A stretch of DNA of 64,000 bases from Paractinoplanes ovalisporus (lineage in GTDB: Bacteria > Actinomycetota > Actinomycetes > Mycobacteriales > Micromonosporaceae), in contig NZ_JAENHP010000007.1 of the NCBI RefSeq assembly GCF_016834655.1, positions 1 to 64,000 of the forward strand, read 5' to 3'. This document shows, piece after piece, positions 44,467 through 52,519 of this stretch. Position 1 is the first letter of the stretch; each line of letters starts with the position of its first letter. A program made the position numbers and the translations under genes. The notes beneath the pieces are model-generated. The model was not told the origin of the DNA. It saw nothing but the letters and a program-made list of their open reading frames with translations, and searched no databases.

Positions 44467-46065
44467 ATGGGGAAGTGGCTCCGCGTGATCGCGGACCTCG
44501 GCGTCCGAACCAAGATCCTCGGCGCGGTCTGCGTCGCGATCCTCGTCGCGGTCGTCGTGGGAACGGTCGGGCTCAGCGCTCTGGGTAGTTCGAGCGCGGC
44601 CGCCGACAAGATCTATGCCAGCAACGTGGCCGGGGTGAACGAGCTCGGCGACATCCGGACGGCGCTGGCGCGGGCCCGCCTCGACGCCGCCAATTTCATG
44701 ATCTCGGAGACGGCGGCCCGAAAGGACGAGTACCGCCAGGCCTTCGACGCGGACCTCAGCGAGCTGCAGACCTCGCTGGCCGCCTACCGCACCAGCGACC
44801 CGGTGGTCGACGACGCCGCGATCGCCGAGCTGGCCGACGACTTCAGCAACTTTGAGCAGCTCACGAAGAACAGCCTGTTCCCGGCCGGCGCCCGCAACGA
44901 CATCGACGCCTGGCAGACCGTCCGCGACAAGCAGCTCGCCCCGCTCATGGACGAGGTCGAGGGCGATCTGGTCGGCATGCGGTCGGCCGAGAGCGCCGAC
45001 GCCAAGGCCAACGCGGACGCGGCCCGGGCCGGTTACCACCGCAGCCGGACGATCTCGATCGCGCTGCTGGTGACCGGCGCCCTGATCGCCCTCGCTCTGG
45101 GCGCGGTCGTGGCCCGGCAGATCGTCCGCTCGATGACCCGCGTCCGCTACGTCTGCGAGGGCCTGGCCGACGGCGACCTCACCCGTACGGCCGGACTGAC
45201 GTCCCGTGACGAGCCGGGCCGGATGGGCCAGTCCCTCGACATGGCGGTGACCCGGTTGCGGGAAACGGTGATGACCATCGACCGGTCGGCGGACGCGCTG
45301 CGGGGTGCCTCGTCCCGCATGTCCGGCGTCGCCTCCGAGATCGCGGTGTCGGCCGACGAGTCCGCGGCCCAGGCCCAGACCGTCTCCACCTCGGCCGAGC
45401 AGATCTCGCGCAGCGTCGACGCGGTGTCGGCCGGCAGCGACGAGATGGGGGCGGCGATCCGGGAAATCTCCCGCAACGCCGGCGAGGCGGCCCAAGTGGC
45501 GAGCGAGGCGGTCGGACTGGCCGTCACCACGTCGGCGACCATGACCAAGCTGGGCGACTCGTCGGCCGAGATCGGCAACGTCATCAAGACCATCACCTCG
45601 ATCGCCGAGCAGACCAACCTGCTGGCGCTGAACGCCACGATCGAGGCGGCCCGGGCCGGTGAGTCCGGCAAGGGGTTCGCCGTCGTCGCCTCGGAGGTCA
45701 AGGACCTGGCCCAGGAGACCGGGCGGGCCACCGAGGACATCTCGTCCCGGGTCCAGGCCATCCAGGCCGACCCCAGCGGCGCGGTCGTCGCCATCGAGGA
45801 GATCAGTCAGGTCATCGCGCGGATCAGCGACTTCCAGACCACGATCGCCTCGGCCGTGGAGGAACAGACCGCGACCACGGCCGAGATGAACCGCAGCGTC
45901 GGCGAGGCGGCCGCCGGCACCGGCCAGATCTCGTCGAACATCGCCGGTGTGGCCGACGCGGCCCGGCGGACGAGCGAGGGTGTCGCCCAGTCCCGCCAGG
46001 CCAGCGAGGAGCTGGAGACGATGTCCGGTGACCTCAACGCCCTGGTCGCCCGGTTCCGATATTGA
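44467..46065 (+). CDS. Methyl-accepting chemotaxis protein
   Basis: 532 residues. TM1 (about 16-37), a four-helix ligand domain (38-193), TM2 (about 196-215), HAMP (215-270), then the coiled-coil signalling domain. The hairpin tip reads IAEQTNLLALNATIEAARAGESGKGFAVVASEVKDLA, the contact site for CheA/CheW. There is no CheA, CheW or flagellar gene in the window. In zoosporic actinobacteria such receptors steer motile spores. The ligand is unknown. Confidence 0.92.
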   Translation: MGKWLRVIADLGVRTKILGAVCVAILVAVVVGTVGLSALGSSSAAADKIYASNVAGVNELGDIRTALARARLDAANFMISETAARKDEYRQAFDADLSELQTSLAAYRTSDPVVDDAAIAELADDFSNFEQLTKNSLFPAGARNDIDAWQTVRDKQLAPLMDEVEGDLVGMRSAESADAKANADAARAGYHRSRTISIALLVTGALIALALGAVVARQIVRSMTRVRYVCEGLADGDLTRTAGLTSRDEPGRMGQSLDMAVTRLRETVMTIDRSADALRGASSRMSGVASEIAVSADESAAQAQTVSTSAEQISRSVDAVSAGSDEMGAAIREISRNAGEAAQVASEAVGLAVTTSATMTKLGDSSAEIGNVIKTITSIAEQTNLLALNATIEAARAGESGKGFAVVASEVKDLAQETGRATEDISSRVQAIQADPSGAVVAIEEISQVIARISDFQTTIASAVEEQTATTAEMNRSVGEAAAGTGQISSNIAGVADAARRTSEGVAQSRQASEELETMSGDLNALVARFRY

Positions 46066-46130
46066 TCTCCTTAACGGCCGGGACATCGGGCCGCGACACG
46101 TCCGACACCGGGCCTGCCTAGAACTCCTTC

Positions 46131-47420
46131 ATGGACGTACTCGCAGCTCTGGGAAGACGGACATTTCTGCGCGCGGCGGCCGCGGTCGGGGTGGGCGGGA
46201 TCGCCGCCGCCACACCGGCCGCCCCGGCGTCGGCCTCGGCCGGCATCCTGCAGCCGGGCCGGGGGCCGATCCACGGCAAGCACTATCTGCGGTCACGGCC
46301 CGACGAGGTACGGTGGGGATATGTGCCGGCCGTGGGCAGCGCGCCGGTGCTGCGGATGCGGTCGGGCGAGACGGTCACCGTCGACACCGTTTCGCACGAG
46401 GGCATTCTGGAGGACCAGGGGCGCGATCCGGTGGCCTGGTTCGCCCGGCACGGGGTGTCCCGGCACGAGGTGCTGGCCGACGCGATCGACATTGCGCGGT
46501 CCTACGACCGTACGCCGCGCAATTTCGACGTCGACGGGCCGCACGTGGTGACCGGGCCGATCCATGTGGACGGAGCCGAACCGGGGGATGTGCTGAGGAT
46601 CGAAGTGCTTTCGGCGCTGCCGCGCGTCCCGTACGGCGTGGTGTCGAGCCGCCACGGCAAGGGTGCGCTGCCGCGGCTCGCCGGGGGCGCGGTCCCGGCC
46701 GGGATCACCGAGGCCGAGATCATGCCGCCGGTCGCCACCGACGGACGGGCGAGCGGTGACCCCCGTACGTACGGGAATGTCTCGATCTTCACTCCGGTCC
46801 GCTCGAAGCGCGGGAAGCTGACCGGGGTGCTGCCGCCGGCCACGTTCCCGCTGGCGCCGTTCATGGGGATGATGGGAGTCGCGTTCGCCTCGGCCGCGTC
46901 GCCGACCGATCCGCTGCTCAACTCGATCCCGCCCACGCTCGGCGGCGGCAACATCGACATCAACCTGCTCGGGGTCGGATCGACGTTCTACCTGCCGGTG
47001 TTCGCCGAGGGCGCGTTGTTCTACGCCGGGGATCCGCACATGGCGATGGGTAACGGGGAGGTGGCACTGACCGCGATGGAGGGCTCGCTGCGGGCCACCT
47101 ATCGGCTCACGGTGGTCAAGGCCGGTCGTCGCGGGGCGCCGGCGGTGGCGTTCGGCTATCCGTTCGCCGAGACCGCCGACGCGTGGATCCCGATCGGGCT
47201 GTCGGATCCGGACGGGTCGCGCGACGGGCAGGGCAACGATCTCGATGTCGCCATGCGGCGGGCCGTGGTGAACGCGCTCGACTTCCTGGAGGGCCACCTC
47301 GGGATGGACCGGGCGGTGGCCTACGCCTATCTGTCGGCGGCCGCCAACTTCGAGGTGTCGCAGGTCGTGGACCGGACGGTCGGTGTGCACGGGGTGATTC
47401 GCAAAACCGACTTCAACTGA
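46131..47420 (+). CDS. Tat-exported acetamidase/formamidase family protein
   Basis: 429 residues. The signal GRRTFLRAAAAVGVGGIAAATPAAPASASA is a twin-arginine leader. The body matches FmdA_AmdA: VRWGYVPAVGSAPVLRMRSGETVTVDTVSHEG, TGPIHVDGAEPGDVLRIEV, LLGVGSTFYLPVFAEGALFYAGDPHMAMGNGEV. The family hydrolyses small amides such as formamide or acetamide and usually works in the cytoplasm, so export is notable. The gene is alone, 65 bp after the chemoreceptor gene and convergent with the pectate lyase. Confidence 0.85.
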   Translation: MDVLAALGRRTFLRAAAAVGVGGIAAATPAAPASASAGILQPGRGPIHGKHYLRSRPDEVRWGYVPAVGSAPVLRMRSGETVTVDTVSHEGILEDQGRDPVAWFARHGVSRHEVLADAIDIARSYDRTPRNFDVDGPHVVTGPIHVDGAEPGDVLRIEVLSALPRVPYGVVSSRHGKGALPRLAGGAVPAGITEAEIMPPVATDGRASGDPRTYGNVSIFTPVRSKRGKLTGVLPPATFPLAPFMGMMGVAFASAASPTDPLLNSIPPTLGGGNIDINLLGVGSTFYLPVFAEGALFYAGDPHMAMGNGEVALTAMEGSLRATYRLTVVKAGRRGAPAVAFGYPFAETADAWIPIGLSDPDGSRDGQGNDLDVAMRRAVVNALDFLEGHLGMDRAVAYAYLSAAANFEVSQVVDRTVGVHGVIRKTDFN

Positions 47421-47504
47421 TTTCCCGTACGGGGCAGCCCGCGTCGCTGGGGTGCGTGGCTCCCGTCGCCCTCCCACGTGCGGGCGGCGGAAGCCGTACG
47501 GGCG

Positions 47505-48470
47505 CTAGATCTTGCCGGTTCCGGCGCCGGCGGTGACCGTGGCCTTGACCGTGTTGTTGGCCTCCGGGGTGTACGAGTAGGGGATCGCCGCGACCGAGGC
47601 GCCGTTGCGGACCTGCTCGGTGCCGGAGTTCACCTTGTAGTTGTTGAGCACCTTGAGGTTGCCGGGGTCGGAGTCGCCGGTCTGGGTGACCGTCGGGTTC
47701 TTCACGTTCTCGAAGTAGTTGCGCTCGACGTAGACGCCCGCGTTCTCGGTGGACGCCACGCCGTACGAACCGATGTTGCTGTAGTAGTTGTTGAGCACGT
47801 GCACCGGGTTGGCGAAGCGCACGCGCGGGTGCCGCTGGTTGGTGCCCTCGAACCAGTTGTGCACGTACGTCACGCGCAGGTGTCCGATGTCCTGCGAGCC
47901 GTTGTCGTCGCTGTGGCCCAGCAGCATCGACTTGTCGTGGTTGTGCAGCCGGTTCCACGACACCGTGATGAAGTCCGACCCGCGCTTGATGTCGATCAGG
48001 CCGTCGTAGCCGCTGGCCAGATCGTTGTGGTCGATCCAGACGTTGGTCGTGTTGGTCTGCACGTTGATCGAGTCGTCGCTCGCGTTGCGGAACACCATGT
48101 TGCGGATGATCACGTTCTTGACGCCGGACAGGTTGAGCCCGCCGCCGGTGATGCCCGAGCCCGAGCCGACGCCGATGACCGTCTTGTTCGACGCGACGTT
48201 GTACATGCCGGAGATCGAGATCAGGCCGCTGACGCGGACGGTCTGGGACGTGCTCGCGCTGAGCGCGCTCTTGAGGGCGGACGCGCTCGTGACGGTGACG
48301 ACGGTGCCGGCCGAGCCGCCCGGGGTGCCGCCGTTGAGGCTGGCGTAGCCGACCGGGCTGCTCTCGGCGGCCGACGCCTCGAGCTGGCCGACGGCGATGA
48401 CGCCGCCGACCATGAGGACGCCGGCCGAGACGGCGGAGACGAGCGTCCGGCGACGCTTTGTTGCGGGCAT
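47505..48470 (-). CDS. Secreted pectate lyase (PL1 family)
   Basis: 321 residues. Arg-rich signal peptide ending ASAAE (about 35). Right-handed beta-helix with the pectate-lyase phrases NVIIRNMVFRNASDDSINVQ, TNVWIDHNDL, GLIDIKRGSDFITVSWN and the catalytic-arginine region NQRHPRVRFA. It cleaves polygalacturonate by beta-elimination with calcium. A perfect 20-bp palindrome with a LacI-type core lies 65 bp upstream, so expression is probably sugar-controlled. Confidence 0.93.
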   Translation of the reverse strand: MPATKRRRTLVSAVSAGVLMVGGVIAVGQLEASAAESSPVGYASLNGGTPGGSAGTVVTVTSASALKSALSASTSQTVRVSGLISISGMYNVASNKTVIGVGSGSGITGGGLNLSGVKNVIIRNMVFRNASDDSINVQTNTTNVWIDHNDLASGYDGLIDIKRGSDFITVSWNRLHNHDKSMLLGHSDDNGSQDIGHLRVTYVHNWFEGTNQRHPRVRFANPVHVLNNYYSNIGSYGVASTENAGVYVERNYFENVKNPTVTQTGDSDPGNLKVLNNYKVNSGTEQVRNGASVAAIPYSYTPEANNTVKATVTAGAGTGKI

Positions 48471-48534
48471 GATTCCTCCGTACGTGGGGGGTGCGGCGCC
48501 ACGTGTCGGTGGAGGCGCGTGGCGCCCTTTCGCG

Positions 48535-48554
48535 CCGGGTAAGCGCTTACCCGG
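48535..48554. promoter_or_regulatory. Perfect 20-bp palindrome CCGGGTAAGCGCTTACCCGG (LacI-type operator)
   Basis: Upstream of the pectate lyase and 178 bp before the diguanylate cyclase start. The core GTAAGCGCTTAC contains the same AAGCGCTT palindrome as the double operator at 17076-17103, and the flanking GTA/TAC also agrees. This suggests control by that LacI protein or a close paralogue. Confidence 0.7.
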
Positions 48555-48731
48555 CGGCCAACAGGGTAAGCATCAATCGTGGTCGATGTCACGGGTTGGC
48601 CGGAATCGGGCACCTATGAAAACAATCCACGGTTATTTGCAGGAAGGTTCAAGAAACGTTGTTTGCGGAGATCTTGTCCGCTTGTGATACGGGCCGCCCC
48701 CGGAAACGCTCAGACCGCCGCCGCCCGGCCG

Positions 48732-50222
48732 ATGAGCATCCACATGCTGTCGCGCTGCTATGCCGTCGTCACCTGGGCCCTGGTGGCGTCGTACCTGGCG
48801 TGGCCGTCCGCGCTGCAGCAGTGGCCGTTCCTCATGGTGACGATCGGCGCCGCCATGCCGGCCGTGGTGCTCGCGCTGCGCCGCGCACCGGCCGATGGGC
48901 GGGCGCCGTGGTGGCTGATCCTGATCGCCCTGGTCTTCTACAACATCGGCAACGTCATCTGGATCCGGCTGGCGATGGCCGGCGGCCGGGCCACCGGTGA
49001 CGGCAGCGCGGCCGACCTGTTCTATGCCGTGGGCGGAGTGTTCGTGCTCGGCTCGGCGATCGCCCTGGTGCGCCACCGCGGCCGCGGCGACGTGGGCGGC
49101 GTCATCGACTCGGTGATCACCGCGGTGGCGCTGGGCGGGGTGCTGTGGACCGCGCTGCTCCTGCCCGCGCTCAACGCCCAGAACGTCGGCGCCGGCCGCC
49201 AGGCCTCCCTGTTCGTGCTCGTGCTGGTCATCAGCGGCACGCTGGGCGCGATGGTCCGGGTCTCGCTGTCCTCGGCGTCGGGCCGCCTGTTCAGCCTCGG
49301 CGTGGCGCTCACCCTGGCCGCGTACGTGGCCTCGGCGCTCACGGTCGACGCCACGGGCGCCCGCCCCGACTGGACGAACGTGGTGTTCCTGGCCGCGTAC
49401 GCCGCCCTCTGCTCGGCCGCCCTGCACCCGTCGGTGGCCGCGGTGACCCGTCCCGGCGCGACTCCCGACGACGACCTGAGCCGGGGCCGGCTGACCTTCC
49501 TGGGCGTGATGCTGGCGCTGACCCCGCTGGTCGGCGGTGGCCGGGCCCTGCTCGGCCTGCCCACCGACGGGGTGCTGATCGCGGTCTCGTCGGCCGCCCT
49601 GGTGCCGCTGGTCATGGTGCGCATCGCCCGCCTGGCCGGGCAGCGCCGCGAGGCCGAGCAGGCCCTGCACCGCCTGGCCACGCGGGACGCACTGACCGGC
49701 CTGCCGAACCGGGCCGCCTCCCTTGAGGCGCTCGACGCAGACCTGGCCGCCTCGCTCGGCACCGATCGGTCCGCCTCCCTTGACGCCGACCGCATCGCCT
49801 CCTTCGGCGCCGGCCGGCCCGCCGCCGAAGACCTGGTGGTGCTCTTCTGCGACCTGGACGGCTTCAAGCCGGTCAACGACCGCCTCGGGCACGCGGCCGG
49901 CGACGAGCTGCTGATCGAGGTGGCCGCGCGGCTGCGCGCCTGCGTCCGCGACGGCGACATGGTGAGCCGCTTCGGCGGGGACGAGTTCGTGCTGCTCTGC
50001 CGGGGCGCCGACGCCGTGGACGCGGTGACCGCCCGGATCGCCGCGATGGCCGAGCGGCCGTTCACCGCGGGCGGCGAGCAGGTGCTCATCGGCCTCAGCG
50101 TGGGGGCCGCGTGGGCCCGTCCCGGCGAGACGGCCGACGAGGTGCTGGGCCGGGCCGACCTGGCCATGTACGAGGCGAAGAAGTCCAAGTCCGTGGGTGC
50201 CCTGAGCCTCGTCCTGGCCTGA
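48732..50222 (+). CDS. Membrane-bound diguanylate cyclase (GGDEF)
   Basis: 496 residues. An N-terminal block of about nine or ten hydrophobic segments (1-310) precedes a GGDEF domain: RDALTGLPNRA, LVVLFCDLDGFKPVNDRLGHAAGDELL, then RFGGDEFVLL. An RxxD inhibitory site (RDGD) lies five residues before GGDEF. It should make cyclic-di-GMP and be product-inhibited. The loop between helix 1 and strand 2 carries a short repeat (ASLGTDRSASLDADRIASFGAGR). ATG 48732 is used because the membrane region starts directly after it. Confidence 0.9.
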   Translation: MSIHMLSRCYAVVTWALVASYLAWPSALQQWPFLMVTIGAAMPAVVLALRRAPADGRAPWWLILIALVFYNIGNVIWIRLAMAGGRATGDGSAADLFYAVGGVFVLGSAIALVRHRGRGDVGGVIDSVITAVALGGVLWTALLLPALNAQNVGAGRQASLFVLVLVISGTLGAMVRVSLSSASGRLFSLGVALTLAAYVASALTVDATGARPDWTNVVFLAAYAALCSAALHPSVAAVTRPGATPDDDLSRGRLTFLGVMLALTPLVGGGRALLGLPTDGVLIAVSSAALVPLVMVRIARLAGQRREAEQALHRLATRDALTGLPNRAASLEALDADLAASLGTDRSASLDADRIASFGAGRPAAEDLVVLFCDLDGFKPVNDRLGHAAGDELLIEVAARLRACVRDGDMVSRFGGDEFVLLCRGADAVDAVTARIAAMAERPFTAGGEQVLIGLSVGAAWARPGETADEVLGRADLAMYEAKKSKSVGALSLVLA

Positions 50223-50403
50223 CTCCTCAGTTGTCCCTGAGGCGGGGCAGCGAACCTTTCCGGCCCCCTGAACCTCGTCCCGGCGTGGACGAGCTTTTCC
50301 GGGCGGGCTGTCTTGGGCCACATGCTGGCGTGAACGAGCTTTCCCGGCCGGGCCGTCCTGAGCCGCGTGCCGGCCTGAACAAACTTTTCCGGACGGGGCT
50401 GTC
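50202..50403. repeat. 45-bp tandem repeat grown from the 3' end of the diguanylate cyclase gene
   Basis: Units at 50268-50312, 50313-50357 and 50358-50403. The third begins CTGAGCCGCGTGCCGGCCTGA, matching the gene's last codons and stop at 50202-50222 (CTGAGCCTCGTCCTGGCCTGA). The segment between 50223 and 50267 is a more worn copy. Confidence 0.85.
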
Positions 50404-50424
50404 ACGATGTGGCGGCGACCGGAC

Positions 50425-50976
50425 ATGGGAAGTGACGTGGGCATCGAGGATGAGGATCGCTTCCGGCAGATCTACGAAGGTTCGTTCGAACGGCTGCTGC
50501 AGTACGCGCTGCGGCGGGTCGGGCAGCCCGCGGACGCGGCGGACGTGGTCGCCGAGACGTTCCTGATCGCGTGGCGGCGGGGCCGGCAGATACCGGACGG
50601 GGATGAGGCGACGCTGTGGCTCTATGGCGTCGCCCGCCGGGTGCTGGCCAACCACCACCGGGGCGGGGTCCGGCGGGAACGACTCGGCGAGCGGCTGAGA
50701 CAGCGGCTGCGCGAGACCGTCGGCGCCGATCCGGGTCACGAGGTGCCGGAACGGCTCTCGGTCCGCAGCATGCTCTCGCGGCTGGCCGAGCCCGACCGTG
50801 AGGTGCTGATGCTGACGTTCTGGGAGGGGCTGGAGCCGCGGGAAGCGGCGGTGGTCCTCGGGGTGAGCCCGACCGTGGCGCGGGCCCGGCTCTCACGGGC
50901 CCGCGCCCGCTTCCGCGATCTGGTGGACCCGTCCGATTCAGTGGTGGCCGCGCGTGGCCGGGAGGAGGAACGATGA
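50425..50976 (+). CDS. ECF-like RNA polymerase sigma factor
   Basis: 183 residues. Sigma-70 region 2 (FRQIYEGSFERLLQYALRRVGQPADAADVVAETFLIAWRR, then ATLWLYGVARRVLANHHRG) and region 4 (LAEPDREVLMLTFWEGLEPREAAVVLGVSPTVARARLSRARARF). It redirects RNA polymerase to a stress or envelope regulon. The next gene overlaps it by 4 bp and codes for a membrane protein, the usual place for an anti-sigma factor. ATG 50425 is preferred over 50407 because the sequence before it lies in the repeat-adjacent zone. Confidence 0.9.
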   Translation: MGSDVGIEDEDRFRQIYEGSFERLLQYALRRVGQPADAADVVAETFLIAWRRGRQIPDGDEATLWLYGVARRVLANHHRGGVRRERLGERLRQRLRETVGADPGHEVPERLSVRSMLSRLAEPDREVLMLTFWEGLEPREAAVVLGVSPTVARARLSRARARFRDLVDPSDSVVAARGREEER

Positions 50977-52058
50977 CCGGCAAGTCGTACGACCAGATGC
51001 TGCGCGACGCCGACCCGTACCGCTCGGGCTTGGCCGTCGCACCCGACGAGGAACTGCTGGGTCAGATCCTGGCCGAGCCGCAGACCCCGCGGACCTTCTA
51101 CCGGCTCGCGGTCGTGGGCGTGGCGGCCGCGGTGCTGGTCGCCGCGGTCGGGGTCGCGGTCGCCCTGAACCGCACGTCGGCCGCGCCTCCGGTGCCCGCC
51201 GCGCCGTCGGCCGTTCCGAGCTCGGCTGTCCCGACCGAGGCTGTCCCCTCCCAGGCGGCACCGCCGGCGTCGAGCTCGCTGCTCGAACCGGAGAAGGTGC
51301 AGAAGGCGGCCCAGGAGGGTCCACGCTTCGTGTTCGGCGAGCCCGGCTGGAAGATCATCCACCTCGAGCCGTTCGGCGACCACATGGGCGAGATGGCGTG
51401 GGAGAAGGGCGACCGCATGATCAACTCGTCCTGGTTTCCGAAGAAGGAGTACGACGGTCGCCGCTCGGACAAGGACAAGAGCGCCGAGAAGGTGAAGGTC
51501 GGCGACCAGACCGGCTGGATCGTGACCCTCGGCCTGGGCCAGGACAGGGTGACGACCGAGCCGAGACCCGGCGACGGCGTCTTCGCCACGATCGACGGCG
51601 GGCCCGGCTTCACGCGGGCGCAGTTCAAGGCCTTCCTCGCCGAGACGCGCGTCGTCAGCGTCGAGGAGTGGATCGCCGAGGCGAACGGGACGGTCACCCG
51701 CGAGGGTGAGGCCGGCGACCGGGCGGCCCGGATCTTCGCCGAGGGCGACCTGCCGGGGCCGCCGCAGAATTGGGACCACGACGTGGTCCGGACGATCACG
51801 ACCGGGGACGCCGTCGCCTTCGACACCACGCTGACGAAGCTGACAACCTGCGCCTGGCTGGCCGAGTGGAACAAGGGCGGCGCCGCCCGTACGGAGGCCG
51901 GAAAGGTTTTGAAGAACAGCCGGAACTGGCCGCTGCTGACCGACCTGGAGAGCCGCGGATCCGACCTGCGGAAGACCATCACGAGGATCACGGACGACGT
52001 CGTGAACGGCGGCGCCACCGAGGCCGAGGTGGAGGCGTACCGCAAGTCACTCTGTTGA
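50973..52058 (+). CDS. Single-pass membrane protein, probable sigma-factor partner
   Basis: 361 residues. A 42-residue cytoplasmic start (MTGKSYDQMLRDADPYRSG...EELLGQIL), one membrane helix (about 43-65), a Pro/Ala/Ser linker (70-100), then a 250-residue external domain I do not recognise. The arrangement and 4-bp overlap with the sigma gene suggest an anti-sigma-like or sensor role. No ZAS zinc motif (HxxxCxxC) is present. The cytoplasmic part is typical of proteins encoded next to actinobacterial sigma factors. Confidence 0.65.
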   Translation: MTGKSYDQMLRDADPYRSGLAVAPDEELLGQILAEPQTPRTFYRLAVVGVAAAVLVAAVGVAVALNRTSAAPPVPAAPSAVPSSAVPTEAVPSQAAPPASSSLLEPEKVQKAAQEGPRFVFGEPGWKIIHLEPFGDHMGEMAWEKGDRMINSSWFPKKEYDGRRSDKDKSAEKVKVGDQTGWIVTLGLGQDRVTTEPRPGDGVFATIDGGPGFTRAQFKAFLAETRVVSVEEWIAEANGTVTREGEAGDRAARIFAEGDLPGPPQNWDHDVVRTITTGDAVAFDTTLTKLTTCAWLAEWNKGGAARTEAGKVLKNSRNWPLLTDLESRGSDLRKTITRITDDVVNGGATEAEVEAYRKSLC

Positions 52059-52129
52059 TTTTGCTGTTTGTCCGGCGTGGGACCGGGGAAGAGGATCACG
52101 GACCGTTTGATCCGATTCGAGGAGATGTG

Positions 52130-52516
52130 ATGAGTGCTGTGACTGATCCCGCCACCGTGAGCGAGTGCCTTCGCGCCGGGGCCGGCTTCTCCCAGGGCGA
52201 CCTGAACTGGATCGCCGAGCAGTTCGGCACGCTCGACTCACGCCTGGCCGCCTTCCACGCCGACTCGACCGAGCTCGAGGTGTCGGTGAAGGACCGGGAG
52301 GCCCGCGGGCAGAAGGTCACACTGGAGTGCTGGATCGCCGGACGGCAGAAGATCGTCACCACATCGACCGAGGAGGACCTGCGGGCGGCGCTCAACGACG
52401 TCCGCGACGACCTGCGCCGCAAGCTGAACGACTCGAAGACCAAGCAGGAGCCTCGCCACAACCGTCACCTGCGCGAGGCCGGCGAGGTCGAGACCGACGG
52501 CGAGCTCGTCGAATAA
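52130..52516 (+). CDS. Short HPF/RaiA (S30AE)-like ribosome-associated protein
   Basis: 128 residues. The order helix-strands-helix, with ELEVSVKDREARGQKVTLECWIAGRQKIVTTSTEEDLRAALNDVRDDLRRKLNDSKTKQEPRHNRHLR, resembles the S30AE fold of hibernation factors, where a C-terminal basic helix (KLNDSKTKxxPRxNR) enters the ribosomal decoding site. It lacks the C-terminal dimerisation domain of long HPF, so it would act like short HPF/YfiA. GAGGAG lies 7 nt before ATG 52130. It is 71 bp after the sigma/membrane pair, so stress co-control is plausible. The match is by pattern only. Confidence 0.6.
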   Translation: MSAVTDPATVSECLRAGAGFSQGDLNWIAEQFGTLDSRLAAFHADSTELEVSVKDREARGQKVTLECWIAGRQKIVTTSTEEDLRAALNDVRDDLRRKLNDSKTKQEPRHNRHLREAGEVETDGELVE

Positions 52517-52519
52517 CGC

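Noticed and set aside
48579..48731. Upstream extension of the diguanylate cyclase start
   Set aside because: The extra 51 residues are Arg-rich without structure and would run almost to the LacI-type operator; ATG 48732 directly precedes the first membrane helix.
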